Source: Ktedonobacteria bacterium brp13 (lineage in GTDB: Bacteria > Chloroflexota > Ktedonobacteria > Ktedonobacterales > Ktedonobacteraceae). Taken from it: 64,000 nucleotides of DNA. Position numbers and translations under genes: made by a program. The stretch lies in contig AP024096.1 in NCBI GenBank assembly GCA_015099395.1, positions 8,039,485 through 8,103,484 of the forward strand, written 5' to 3'. The notes below the pieces were generated by a model that worked only from the letters and a program-made list of their open reading frames with translations, made no database searches and was not told the origin of the DNA. This document shows, in pieces, positions 1 to 8,711 of this stretch. Position 1 is the first letter of the stretch. Every line of letters starts with the position of its first letter.

Positions 1-846
1 GTTGCGCGTGCCATCCTTAATGAGATGCGCAACGAGCAGACTGATTGTCAGTACCTGGATCTTCGCCATCTGTCTGCTGAGCAGATGTATGCACGTTTCC
101 CGAACATCTCAGCGCTCTGCCGTCAGTATGGTCTGGACCTGGCGCACGATCTCTTGCCGATTGCGCCGGCGGCTCATTATTGTATGGGTGGTGTTCTGGT
201 GGATACGGTAGGACGCACGACGGTATCTGGTCTCTACGCTGTTGGAGAGGCATCCTGCACAGGGGTACATGGCGCGAATCGTCTGGCGAGCAACTCTTTG
301 CTTGAGGGACTGGTGTATGGAATACGGATTGCTCAACATCTCTCAGATGCGGACGATCTTGTATCTGCGCAGGTTATCCAATCTGCTTCATTGCAGCGGT
401 CAACCGTAGACTGTCTCTATGAAGGGCCCCATATAATCACTGATGACAGCACATACGCCGGTTCTGAGATGCTGTCGGCTTTACAAGTGCGTCTTCAGAT
501 ACAGGCTCTTATGTGGCAATATGTTTCGCTGAGTCGAGATGAGCAGGGATTATTGGAGGCGCGTAGACAGATCGGTGCTTTGCATGTGGCCGCACAGGCA
601 CGTTGTGAGCAGGTCTCCGCGTTAGATACGAGTTGGTTAGAAGTCTTAAACATGCTGCAGGTCTCTGAACTGATTATTGCGGCTGCCCTGACGCGGCAAG
701 AGAGTCGTGGTAGCCATTGGCGCGCGGATTATCAGTTGTCCGACGATGGGCTGGGGCGCATTCACTTTGCATGGCATCCCCAGCATAGTACTGCGTATGA
801 GATGCCATGTACACAGGTGGAGGGCCACTATGTTGCAGTCATATAA
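1..846 (+). CDS. nadB: L-aspartate oxidase, C-terminal part (5' end outside window)
   Basis: Flavoenzyme that oxidises L-aspartate to iminoaspartate, the first step of de novo NAD synthesis. The reading frame is open from base 1 (VARAILNEM...), so the gene starts left of the window and the N-terminal FAD-binding half is missing. What remains shows the family signature HYCMGG and the stretch GLYAVGEASCTGVHGANR followed by LASNSLLEGLVYG, typical of the FAD-contacting C-terminal part, and then the helical tail domain. It overlaps the start of nadC by 17 bp, which with nadA gives a nadB-nadC-nadA operon. The family call is secure; only the extent to the left is unknown. Confidence 0.95.
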   Translation, partial: VARAILNEMRNEQTDCQYLDLRHLSAEQMYARFPNISALCRQYGLDLAHDLLPIAPAAHYCMGGVLVDTVGRTTVSGLYAVGEASCTGVHGANRLASNSLLEGLVYGIRIAQHLSDADDLVSAQVIQSASLQRSTVDCLYEGPHIITDDSTYAGSEMLSALQVRLQIQALMWQYVSLSRDEQGLLEARRQIGALHVAAQARCEQVSALDTSWLEVLNMLQVSELIIAAALTRQESRGSHWRADYQLSDDGLGRIHFAWHPQHSTAYEMPCTQVEGHYVAVI

Positions 847-1684
847 GCCAGCGCTGGCATTAATTCAGCAGGCGTTGGAAGAGGATGGTGCGTTCTCTGA
901 TATTACGACACTCAGTACCGTGCCGGCAGAGAACTGGTCGCGGGGTCGGATTTTGGCACGCAAACCGGGTGTTATCGCTGGTCTCGCTATCGCGGCGGAT
1001 GCGTTTCGCTTCTTTGATGAGCGTGTCAGGGTTGAGCTTTTAGTGCAGGACGGTGCGGTAGTACAGGCGAATGAAGATTTGATCTTGCTCGAAGGTCCGG
1101 CGCGCTCTCTTTTGAGTGTTGAGCGTACGGCGCTTAACTTTATTGGGCGTCTCTCTGGTATCGCGACGCTGACTGCACACTGTGTGCAGGCGATCGAGGG
1201 GACCCATGCACGTATCATTGATACACGCAAGACCACGCCAGGCCTGCGGCTGCTGGAGAAAGAGGCTGTTCGACTTGGTGGCGGACAGAATCATCGTTTC
1301 GGTTTAAATGATGGTGTGCTCATTAAAGATAACCATATCAAGGCCGCTGGCGGTATCACGCAAGCGGTTGCTGCTACGCGTCGTATGGTGCCTCATCTAC
1401 TAAAGATAGAGGTAGAGTGTGAGACCCATGACGAGGTACGTCAGGCTCTGGCTGCCGGAGCAGAGGTATTGCTGCTTGATAATATGGATGTTGAGATGAT
1501 GCGTCAGGCGGTCGCTATGATCCGCCAGGAGGCTCCGCAGGTCTTGATTGAAGCCTCCGGTGATATTGGAACGAATACCGAACGTCTGCAGCTTGTCGCG
1601 CAGACTGGTGTCGATTTTATCTCGTTAGGGGCGCTCACACATTCCGCTCCAAACTTTAATATCTCACTTGAGTTCAACTCTTAA
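830..1684 (+). CDS. nadC: Nicotinate-nucleotide pyrophosphorylase (quinolinate phosphoribosyltransferase)
   Basis: Converts quinolinate and PRPP into nicotinate mononucleotide in NAD synthesis. 284 residues, normal for the family. Motifs seen: ERTALNFIGRLSGIAT, the substrate-binding DTRKTTPGLR, EKEAVRLGGGQNHR, and near the C-terminus IEASGDI and DFISLGALTHSA. The ATG at 830 was chosen because it is preceded by GGTGGAGG and gives the family's usual N-terminus (MLQSYKPALA...). An upstream in-frame codon at 707 lies deep inside nadB and has no support. It overlaps nadB by 17 bp, so translation is probably coupled. Confidence 0.96.
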   Translation: MLQSYKPALALIQQALEEDGAFSDITTLSTVPAENWSRGRILARKPGVIAGLAIAADAFRFFDERVRVELLVQDGAVVQANEDLILLEGPARSLLSVERTALNFIGRLSGIATLTAHCVQAIEGTHARIIDTRKTTPGLRLLEKEAVRLGGGQNHRFGLNDGVLIKDNHIKAAGGITQAVAATRRMVPHLLKIEVECETHDEVRQALAAGAEVLLLDNMDVEMMRQAVAMIRQEAPQVLIEASGDIGTNTERLQLVAQTGVDFISLGALTHSAPNFNISLEFNS

Positions 1685-1711
1685 CAGGGTGGATCAGAGA
1701 AGAGGGCAATA

Positions 1712-2908
1712 ATGACAACAACTGCTATACAGACTGAGTGTGCTGAGAGCCAGGAGACGCGTATCCTGCCTTTACTGAATCCCAGGACCCGTGCTCGTCG
1801 CGATGTATCGAAGCGTATTGATAACATTCCATTGCTGTACGCAGAGATGGAAGGAGAAGAGTTGGACCGGCGTATTACCGCGGCACGCGAGACGCTGGGT
1901 GATCGTGTCATCGTTCTTGGTCACCATTATCAGCGTGATGAGATTATCAGGTATGCTGACTATCGTGGTGACTCCTATAAGCTTGCCCAGATTGCTGCGG
2001 CACGTAAAGAGGCGGAGTACATCCTCTTCTGCGGTGTCCACTTTATGGCTGAGAGTGCTGACATCTTGAGTGGTGCACATCAGAAAGTCATCCTACCGAA
2101 TCCTGCTGCGGGCTGCTCGATGGCCGATATGGCGAATATCGCTGAGGTAGAAGAGTGCTGGGAGATATTGACTGGTATGCTGGGTGACGATGCTGGCATC
2201 ATTCCGGTGACCTATATTAATTCGGCTGCCAATCTTAAAGCCTTCTGTGGCGAGCATGGTGGTGTCGTTTGCACCTCATCGAACGCTCCAAAGATCGTTG
2301 ATTGGGCCTTTAAGCAGGGCAAGCGTGTGCTCTTCTTCCCGGATGAGCATCTGGGTCGCAATACCGCGCTCCATTATGGTGTTCCTTCCGAGCAGATGGT
2401 CGTCTATGATCCAAAGAATCCATTGGACTTTGACGATGCAGAAGAGCAGATCGAGCATTCACGGATCATCCTCTGGAAGGGCTATTGCTCAACGCATATG
2501 CGTTTTAGCGTCGAACAGATTGCCAAAGCGCGTGTAGACTATCCTGGCATCAACGTCATCGTGCATCCCGAGTGCCGTCATGAAGTCGTCGAGGCTGCGG
2601 ATTATTACGGTTCAACCGAATATATTATTCAGCAGATCGAGCAGGCTCCTGCCGGTAGCCAATGGGCGGTTGGGACGGAGATTAACCTTGTGCATCGTAT
2701 TGCGCAAGCCCATCCTGACAAATTCATCTTCTGCCTGGACCCTATTGTCTGTCCTTGCTCTACTATGTATCGTATCCATCCTGCCTATCTGGCCTGGGTA
2801 CTGGAAGCAATGGTAGATGGTGAAGTGCTTAATCAGGTCTCCGTTGATGATGAGACGGCGTATTGGGCGCGCGTGGCACTTGAGCGTATGCTAACGCTCT
2901 CCGCATAA
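1712..2908 (+). CDS. nadA: Quinolinate synthase A
   Basis: Iron-sulfur enzyme that condenses iminoaspartate with dihydroxyacetone phosphate to quinolinate, working directly after NadB. 398 residues with an N-terminal extension of about 50 residues before the core. The three [4Fe-4S] ligands are recognisable: Cys107 in FCGVHFMAES, Cys259 in KGYCSTHM, and Cys347 or Cys349 in CPCSTM. HHYQRDEI and HPECR are further conserved motifs. The ATG at 1712 follows a GAAGAGGG ribosome site. It starts 27 bp after nadC and is followed by a strong terminator, so it closes the nad operon. Confidence 0.96.
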   Translation: MTTTAIQTECAESQETRILPLLNPRTRARRDVSKRIDNIPLLYAEMEGEELDRRITAARETLGDRVIVLGHHYQRDEIIRYADYRGDSYKLAQIAAARKEAEYILFCGVHFMAESADILSGAHQKVILPNPAAGCSMADMANIAEVEECWEILTGMLGDDAGIIPVTYINSAANLKAFCGEHGGVVCTSSNAPKIVDWAFKQGKRVLFFPDEHLGRNTALHYGVPSEQMVVYDPKNPLDFDDAEEQIEHSRIILWKGYCSTHMRFSVEQIAKARVDYPGINVIVHPECRHEVVEAADYYGSTEYIIQQIEQAPAGSQWAVGTEINLVHRIAQAHPDKFIFCLDPIVCPCSTMYRIHPAYLAWVLEAMVDGEVLNQVSVDDETAYWARVALERMLTLSA

Positions 2909-2929
2909 AGTAGTGTGCAAGTGAGTCGG

Positions 2930-2981
2930 AAAAGAAGAGAGGTACGCAACAATTGAGCGTTCTGCGTGCCTCTCTTCTTTT
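2930..2981 (+). terminator. Rho-independent terminator of the nad operon
   Basis: A near-perfect inverted repeat (arms 2930-2948 and 2963-2981, AAAAGAAGAGAGG...CCTCTCTTCTTTT) lies about 20 bp after the nadA stop and ends in a T-rich arm. Confidence 0.85.
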
Positions 2982-3061
2982 GTCACTATCCAACTTAGCT
3001 ATTTATGGTGGAGCGTGTTAGAATGGAAGGTGTCTATTGCGTAGTGTAGAGGAGATTTTTT

Positions 3062-3559
3062 ATGACTGATATACAGATCAACGAGCAACAGCAAGCTCCA
3101 GATTTCACGCTGGCAGCGATTGGTGATGATCCTGCGGTGAAAGATGGGCAGGTGCATCTGGAAGATCTTAAAGGGCGGATAGTTGTGCTCTATTTTTATC
3201 CAAAAGATGACACCCCGGGTTGTACAAAAGAAGCGTGCAGTTTTCGTGACGCAAATCACTTGATGCAGCAGCGTGGTATTGCAGTGCTGGGTGTAAGTGC
3301 TGACAGCATCGAATCACATAAAAAATTCGCGGAGAAGTTTGGTCTGCAATTCCCATTGCTGGCTGATACTGATACAACGGTAGCACAGAGCTATGGTGTC
3401 TGGAAAGAAAAGAACATGTATGGACGCAAATACCTGGGCATTAACCGTGAATCATTTTTGATCGATAAAGATGGGGTTGTGCGTAAAGTGTGGCATAAAG
3501 TCAGCCCTGAAAACCATGCAAACGAGATATTGGAGACTGTAGAACAACTACAACTCTAG
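3062..3559 (+). CDS. bcp: Thioredoxin-dependent thiol peroxidase (BCP/PrxQ peroxiredoxin)
   Basis: Reduces hydrogen peroxide and organic hydroperoxides in the cytoplasm using thioredoxin. 165 residues, slightly longer than usual. The active-site stretch DDTPGCTKEACSFRD contains the peroxidatic Cys54 and, five residues on, the resolving Cys59, which marks the atypical two-Cys PrxQ class. Later family motifs GVSADSIESHKKFAEK and FPLLADTD are present. An AGGAGA site lies before the ATG. The gene stands alone between two terminators, so it is probably transcribed by itself. Confidence 0.95.
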   Translation: MTDIQINEQQQAPDFTLAAIGDDPAVKDGQVHLEDLKGRIVVLYFYPKDDTPGCTKEACSFRDANHLMQQRGIAVLGVSADSIESHKKFAEKFGLQFPLLADTDTTVAQSYGVWKEKNMYGRKYLGINRESFLIDKDGVVRKVWHKVSPENHANEILETVEQLQL

Positions 3560-3574
3560 CTTTCTTTGTTATAA

Positions 3575-3618
3575 GGCAGACCTCTTTCTGCGCCCATAGG
3601 CACAGAAAGAGGTCTGCC
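3575..3618 (+). terminator. Terminator after bcp
   Basis: Perfect 16-bp stem (3575-3590 with 3603-3618, GGCAGACCTCTTTCTG...) and a 12-base loop, followed by ATTTTG. It sits 16 bp after the bcp stop. It may also serve the converging minus-strand sensor gene that ends at 3712. Confidence 0.8.
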
Positions 3619-3711
3619 ATTTTGCAATGGGCAATACACTGCCAGTATTAGATGAGCGGAAGATCCAGCAGCATACGTCTGAGTGTTATTTCCGCGTCTC
3701 ACAGAACAGTA

Positions 3712-5166
3712 TCAATTCGTCTTACCAATAATAGAGAGTAGTTGCATCACAATCGTACCAGCCTGCTCTGCAGCCTCTGAGGCGGAGATAGAACCTGTGT
3801 GTAGTACCTCGGTGGTAAGCGTCGCGGAATTGAGCACCTCGGCCAATTTCCGATTACTAGTATCTTGATACTCTGAAGCATTTTCCAGATAGTTAATAAT
3901 TGCATATAACTGCTGAATTACATGCTCCATGGTCTGTGCATCGTATTGAACCCGGTTATTTGAGAGTTGTGGCACGATTGTATTTAAACGTTGCAATGCG
4001 GTTTTTGTTGCATCAGTGTAGTACTGAACCGATTGAAGCTTTCCTTGTGAGGAGTCAATAACAAACATCTGTTCTTCGGATGCCTGCTGTTGCTTTTGTG
4101 CGAGCAAGCTCAGAGTGGTGCTGTTATGACGTAGGCGATCAACGGCATTAAGAATCGGACGAACCAGACTCTGGCGTGCGAAGATGGCGATAATACCAAC
4201 GATGAGTGCCTCTAGTAGTGCAATCCCAATAGTAGCCAACAATTCCTGGTTAGCCACCGTTGTCACGGTACTCACGGGGCTGAGTACGAAATAATACCAG
4301 TGGATGTAGGCGTTTTTCGTCGCCAGTTCAACTACCTGATAAAGCTGGTTTTTACCAGTGGGCTGTGTTTGTAGGGTTGTCGATGCGCTATGAGCGTTTA
4401 ACACCGCAACGAGATCTTTGTTCTTGACCGTTGTAAATAGTGACTGATTACTTGCATCCGCAACGCGTACGCCATTTGCATCTAAAATAAAAGCTGTGCT
4501 TCCTGAGCCATTACTGCCAGTATCAGTATGAACGATATTGTTCCAGATATAATTCAGGCTCAATGTTGCACGAATACAACCAACGATCGGTCCCGGCTTA
4601 CCCGGTTGGGCAGTCGGTGCAGTAATGGGGGAATACAGATCAATGGTTGCTTCTTTGGTTTTTGGATCATAGTAGACAGGTGAGATTACTGTTTGACCAT
4701 GCATGACGCTCTGTACATTGGTGGGGATAAAGGTATTACCATGCTTAGCAGGCTCTGTCGGATAAGAGAGAAGCACAGCGCCTTTCGTATTGAATAACGT
4801 CCAGGTCTTATAATTTTTATCGCGATAAATACCAGCCGCCAAAGAATAAGAGGCATGTACTGCATCATTTCTGTATGAGGCAGTGTTCTGTGGAGGTTCA
4901 ACAACAAAGGTCTGTACACTAGGGACCTGAGCCAGTGTCTGGATATCGAGTACCCGTTCATTGACATAGGTATCAATTAATTGCACACGGGTCAGTGCGT
5001 CATTTTGCAAATTCTGCTCTGAAGCTTTGATCAATGCAGGGCGTGCATAAGCATAAGTAAAGCTGAGTATAGCGATAAATGGAATAATTATTGCGAGAAC
5101 AAAGGCGAGTGTAACACCGATTGACGTAGATGACCAGCGAAACTTCTTTTTCGTAGCCATTGCCAT
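3712..5166 (-). CDS. Membrane sensor with extracellular Cache-type domain, no output domain
   Basis: 484 residues. A membrane helix at about residues 15-40 is followed by about 270 extracytoplasmic residues that look like a double Cache ligand-binding domain (a long first helix starting ALIKASEQNLQN, then LFNTKGAVLLSYP and AFILDANGVRVAD strands). A second membrane helix lies near 311-330. The cytoplasmic part of about 150 residues is helical and coiled-coil-like, and I see no kinase, GGDEF or methyl-accepting signature. The start at 5166 was preferred over an ATG 27 bases upstream because CAGGAG lies eight bases before it. It follows the unknown gene at 5229-5954, probably in one operon. The ligand is unknown. 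Confidence 0.75.
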   Translation of the reverse strand: MAMATKKKFRWSSTSIGVTLAFVLAIIIPFIAILSFTYAYARPALIKASEQNLQNDALTRVQLIDTYVNERVLDIQTLAQVPSVQTFVVEPPQNTASYRNDAVHASYSLAAGIYRDKNYKTWTLFNTKGAVLLSYPTEPAKHGNTFIPTNVQSVMHGQTVISPVYYDPKTKEATIDLYSPITAPTAQPGKPGPIVGCIRATLSLNYIWNNIVHTDTGSNGSGSTAFILDANGVRVADASNQSLFTTVKNKDLVAVLNAHSASTTLQTQPTGKNQLYQVVELATKNAYIHWYYFVLSPVSTVTTVANQELLATIGIALLEALIVGIIAIFARQSLVRPILNAVDRLRHNSTTLSLLAQKQQQASEEQMFVIDSSQGKLQSVQYYTDATKTALQRLNTIVPQLSNNRVQYDAQTMEHVIQQLYAIINYLENASEYQDTSNRKLAEVLNSATLTTEVLHTGSISASEAAEQAGTIVMQLLSIIGKTN

Positions 5167-5228
5167 AATAAAAACTCCTGAAAAATACATCAATTCACGT
5201 TGTATAAGAAGAGCATAGCCCCTTCCTG

Positions 5229-5954
5229 TTATACTGGATTATCCAACGATATAAGACCATCTTTCTCTAACTGGAGGAGTATTTGCAGTACATCCGAAAC
5301 CCGAAGAGAGAGCATAGTGGCTATTTGAGCAATAGTATTAATACCGTTGGTGCGCATGTAGATGCTTTTAATATTTCCTTTCCATTGAAGAATCTCAGAC
5401 CTCGAAACGGATTTTAACCGGTGTGGCACCAGATTTGGAAAACGATCGAGCATAGGCGGAATGTTATAATGCGGCTCTGCTGTGAACATAATTGGTCCGG
5501 TCGGACTTTTCGCGGCAGGCGCATAAGAAAATGTATCAGTCTGAAAATTATCCGAATATCGTGGATTTCTCATAGTGTTGAGTGGTGGAGGTGTCCTTTG
5601 AGGTTGGGCTTTCACCGTCTGCGCAATATCAAATGACGAAAGCTGATCCAATTCTGGTAAAGATGAAGTTGACGGTGCTGTAAAGGATGACTCATGTCCA
5701 TTTGTAGTATTCTTAAAAGTCCATTCCACTACAGTACGACGCAATACATTCATTACCGGTTCTGTATTCTCTATAATTTGTGAATAACGATCATAAATAA
5801 TACAAGAGAGCAATGAGCCAGATTGTACAGTAATCGTCACAACACAGGGATCATAAAAATCACCAAATCCATAAAAAGCACTTGAGTGGAACGTGCCTTT
5901 TAATTGGCGGATTTTAGCAAAATACAGTAACGTTTCGAGGCTAAAATTATACAT
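5229..5954 (-). CDS. Uncharacterised protein with C-terminal winged-helix-like segment
   Basis: 241 residues; I do not recognise the family. The N-terminal 80 residues (MYNFSLETLLYFAKIRQLKG...) look like a compact alpha/beta domain. The middle, about residues 90-165, is low-complexity and Ser/Thr/Pro-rich, likely a linker. The last 60 residues (IAQIATMLSLRVSDVLQILLQLEKDGLI) resemble a winged-helix DNA- or protein-binding fold. It lies 62 bp before the Cache sensor on the same strand, so the two may form a sensing pair: the sensor has no output domain and this protein could supply one. That role is inference. Confidence 0.65.
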   Translation of the reverse strand: MYNFSLETLLYFAKIRQLKGTFHSSAFYGFGDFYDPCVVTITVQSGSLLSCIIYDRYSQIIENTEPVMNVLRRTVVEWTFKNTTNGHESSFTAPSTSSLPELDQLSSFDIAQTVKAQPQRTPPPLNTMRNPRYSDNFQTDTFSYAPAAKSPTGPIMFTAEPHYNIPPMLDRFPNLVPHRLKSVSRSEILQWKGNIKSIYMRTNGINTIAQIATMLSLRVSDVLQILLQLEKDGLISLDNPV

Positions 5955-6464
5955 ACAACGCTCTCCAATGACGGCCTTTTTGCGAAAGCGAAGAGCATCC
6001 GCTCATCTGGATGTCGTATAAACCGGCCAGAGTGTGTATACACACTCTGATGCACTCAATAGTGCATTACGCGAGATGTCAGCGAGATTATTTATGTATC
6101 ATTCTTAATGTGTTTCCTCATTTGCTGCTCTCTTTATTATGCAGAGTGGAAACCAAAAATAAATTACTTGTCATCTCAACTCTGGTAGCCATTATAGCAC
6201 TTCTAAAGTAGTATAGATAGATATTTTCTTTAACAAAATGTTAACAGTAACCATTTATGTTTGCGCAAAGTATGCATCAAAATATGTGTTTTCCATTTTG
6301 GTGAGATAGATTTGGGAAGAACTCGATTGACGGTTACTGAGCACAAAAGTCTTTATATTGCGATGGGAGGTAATCTGTAGTTAGTTGGTGGGGATAGAGT
6401 GCGCACGGTACGACGTTGTGTCGTGCGGTCTAGTCAGACTATGGAGTTACTTATACTACTTATA
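5955..6464. other. Intergenic region with paired inverted repeats
   Basis: About 510 AT-rich bases between the minus-strand gene starting at 5954 and the end of the minus-strand thioesterase at 6465. No convincing gene was seen; the short plus-strand frame at 6011-6211 lacks a ribosome site. It holds a 20-bp palindrome (6029-6048) and a second inverted repeat (6051-6066), listed separately. A GC-richer imperfect hairpin near 6390-6420 may end the thioesterase transcript. Confidence 0.5.
6029..6066. promoter_or_regulatory. 20-bp perfect palindrome plus adjacent inverted repeat, candidate operator
   Basis: AGAGTGTGTA/TACACACTCT (6029-6048) is a perfect palindrome. TGCACT-CAAT-AGTGCA follows immediately at 6051-6066. 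They sit 75-110 bases upstream of the minus-strand gene starting at 5954, where a dimeric regulator could bind. There is no T-run, so a terminator is less likely. The regulator is unknown. Confidence 0.45.
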
Positions 6465-7064
6465 CTACTGACCTTCTTTGGCTTCCAGACGTGCTTCTTC
6501 GTCGAGTTTCTGACGGCGCACGCGGCGCTTGCGCGCACGTTCGATCGTTTCAGCCTCTGTGGTATTGGCTGGTACCAGTGGTGGTACTGAGGTGGGTTTG
6601 CGACTCTCATCGAGCGCGACGTAGATGACATTACTGCTAGCAATCTTGCGTACTTCACGGGTAATCAGATCCTCAGCGGTAACTTCGACACCGACCTCCA
6701 TACTGGTCCGTCCTACATAATGCATCTCGCAATGGACAGAGACGACATCGCCGATAAAGGCTGGTGCTAGAAAGTCAAAACGGTCGACGCGTGCGGTTAC
6801 GACAAAGGGACGCTGGCTATGTTTGATTGCAACGATGGCCGCAGCCTCATCTACCATACGCATAATCGCGCCACCATGGACGTTACCCTGGCTATTGGCA
6901 TCGATCAACTCCATAATGCGGGTCGTCGTACTGCGTGAGTAGGCGATGCTCTTCCCCTGGGTCAGATCTACATCTGGTAGACCATGATAACGGCTGGCAA
7001 TTCTCTCAAATGGATTCATGATATTTTTTACTTCGCTCCAATCAGGTTGTGTATCATCCTTCAC
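6465..7064 (-). CDS. Acyl-CoA thioesterase, hotdog fold (YciA/ACOT type)
   Basis: Predicted to hydrolyse acyl-CoA thioesters in the cytoplasm. 199 residues with a single hotdog domain at about residues 35-160. The family signature NVHGGAIMRMVDEAA (residues 61-75) carries the His-Gly-Gly turn and the acidic residues of the active site, and TRVDRFDFLAPAFIGD-like and YVGRTSMEVGVEV strands follow. The last 35 residues are charged and Arg-rich. The start is uncertain: a second ATG at 7019 (MNPFERIAS) is possible, and neither has an ideal ribosome site. The acyl substrate cannot be told from the sequence. Confidence 0.88.
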   Translation of the reverse strand: MKDDTQPDWSEVKNIMNPFERIASRYHGLPDVDLTQGKSIAYSRSTTTRIMELIDANSQGNVHGGAIMRMVDEAAAIVAIKHSQRPFVVTARVDRFDFLAPAFIGDVVSVHCEMHYVGRTSMEVGVEVTAEDLITREVRKIASSNVIYVALDESRKPTSVPPLVPANTTEAETIERARKRRVRRQKLDEEARLEAKEGQ

Positions 7065-7280
7065 TATACTCCATTCTGCCTATCCCAACAAGAGATTAGC
7101 TCGTGTTTTTCTATCATGCTTTCTTTCTCATCAATTTTCATACACCTCCTGAAATTGGCCTGCGAATTCTTTCCGCTTTTCTCTCTTCCCGTCATATGTA
7201 TATAACAGAGGCCTGAGAACAACGTCTGCTGGACATTATACAAAATGTTGTGTTCCTAAAAATAATGGAGATTCATTTCT

Positions 7281-7913
7281 ATGGTATTTCCGAAATTCGT
7301 TTTATCTGCACTATATCGCCGCCAAATTACAGCTTTTCTAGGTATGCCCTATTCAGTAAGAATGCGCAAAGTGGAGCTTATAGAATATCTCTACTCACTG
7401 CTTCAATTCAATGAGCGTTTCAGTGTCCTGTTATTGGAGGCCTATCCATATGAATTAGCGGTTGGGCCTACTGAGGCTCAACAGATTTTACAGTGTACCA
7501 CCGTAGAGCGTAAGCGCTGGATACAAGAGGAACGGTTGCCCGTTTTCTATTATCGTACGTTATTACCGACTGGTATCTCCTATCCAGTCCATGATCGCCA
7601 GACGATTATGGGGATTGCAACTGACGAACTTGAACAATGGCGTGAGGAGCATCGACAGGAAGTCCATCAACATCGGGTGGCGGCAGCGCATGAACGGGCG
7701 CGCGCGGTAGCCGTGATAGAGAAGGTTGAGAAGGTCGCTACACAGATGGAGATAGCGGCAAAGGTGCCATGTGTGGGTTCACGTGTCAACGTCTGTTTTG
7801 TTGGGCGAGCTCCGATTTTTCGTGATAAACGGCTGGCTCAGGCAGCGCGTAGAGCACAGGTTGGGGAGACCCTGCGACAGTTATCATTGCTTTATAATCA
7901 GTCTGAACGATGA
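7281..7913 (+). CDS. Uncharacterised protein with long C-terminal helix
   Basis: 210 residues; family not recognised. The N-terminal part is basic (FVLSALYRRQITAFLGMPYSV) and followed by RMRKVELIEYLYSLL, which faintly resembles a SAP-like helix pair. Residues 120-165 form a strongly charged helix (EEHRQEVHQHRVAAAHERARA) likely to be a coiled coil. The C-terminus is Arg/Ala-rich. A GGAG site precedes the ATG. It lies 53 bp upstream of the TetR gene on the same strand, so the two may be cotranscribed. No function can be assigned. Confidence 0.65.
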   Translation: MVFPKFVLSALYRRQITAFLGMPYSVRMRKVELIEYLYSLLQFNERFSVLLLEAYPYELAVGPTEAQQILQCTTVERKRWIQEERLPVFYYRTLLPTGISYPVHDRQTIMGIATDELEQWREEHRQEVHQHRVAAAHERARAVAVIEKVEKVATQMEIAAKVPCVGSRVNVCFVGRAPIFRDKRLAQAARRAQVGETLRQLSLLYNQSER

Positions 7914-7966
7914 TGCTTTGATTTAATTATAGGTACAGTGTTGATGTGGAAAAGGGGGAGCTATCT

Positions 7967-8548
7967 ATGCTTACAAAGATAGAGATGCTGCAGGTGGTAG
8001 CGAGTTTGTTTAAAGAGCAGAGTTATCATGGCACGGCCCTGACTGAGATTGGAAGGGCGCTTGACATGAGTGACACAACGGTGAACGCATTACTTGGCAC
8101 CAAGCAGGATATGTTGTGGGAGGTTACTTCGCGTGTAGCAAGCTTGCTATTGACGCATGCGCGTTCGATTCCACGCACTATTCCAGCGATTGGACAGTTT
8201 CGCATGTTGATCTATCGTCATATGGAAGTAGTTACAAATGAGCACAATTATGTAGTGGTCTTCAATCGCGATTGGATGTTTCTGGATGCTGAGCGGCGTA
8301 AAGAGATTCAAGCTCAGCGTGCCTCATATGAAGGTTATCTCTGCCGTATCATAGACGAGGGGGTGCAACAGGGATCGTTGTATGCTCCAGATGAATATGC
8401 AGCATGTTCATTTATCCTCAATTCGTTACAATGGTCTGTCCCCTGGGATCTGTCCGTTGACACAGCCGCTTTTGCTTTACAAACTCAGCGTTACTGCCTC
8501 TTTTTGCAACGCGCGCTGTGCTATGAGCCGAAGAAGGTCGTTGTCTAG
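7967..8548 (+). CDS. TetR/AcrR-family transcriptional regulator
   Basis: 193 residues. The N-terminal helix-turn-helix (about residues 8-52: VASLFKEQSYHGTALTEIGRALDMSDTTVNALLGTKQDML) has the spacing and hydrophobic pattern of TetR proteins, and the rest is an all-helical ligand-binding domain. The ATG at 7967 was chosen because GGGGAG lies six bases upstream; a GTG 21 bases earlier is in frame but would place that site inside the gene. TetR proteins are usually repressors of a neighbouring gene. No obvious target such as an efflux pump lies nearby, so its ligand and targets are unknown. Confidence 0.85.
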   Translation: MLTKIEMLQVVASLFKEQSYHGTALTEIGRALDMSDTTVNALLGTKQDMLWEVTSRVASLLLTHARSIPRTIPAIGQFRMLIYRHMEVVTNEHNYVVVFNRDWMFLDAERRKEIQAQRASYEGYLCRIIDEGVQQGSLYAPDEYAACSFILNSLQWSVPWDLSVDTAAFALQTQRYCLFLQRALCYEPKKVVV

Positions 8549-8711
8549 AAATCTGCCATTGTTATAAGAGATGCGCAGATGCCAAGAGTTGTGTAAATCG
8601 TTTGTTCAAACTGCCTGTAGATAAGAGGTAGGGCCAGTATCTAACCCAAAAATATGTGTTGGTGCCGGCCCTGATGATCGGAGAACCACAATAGCTCTGA
8701 ATTTTAAGCAT

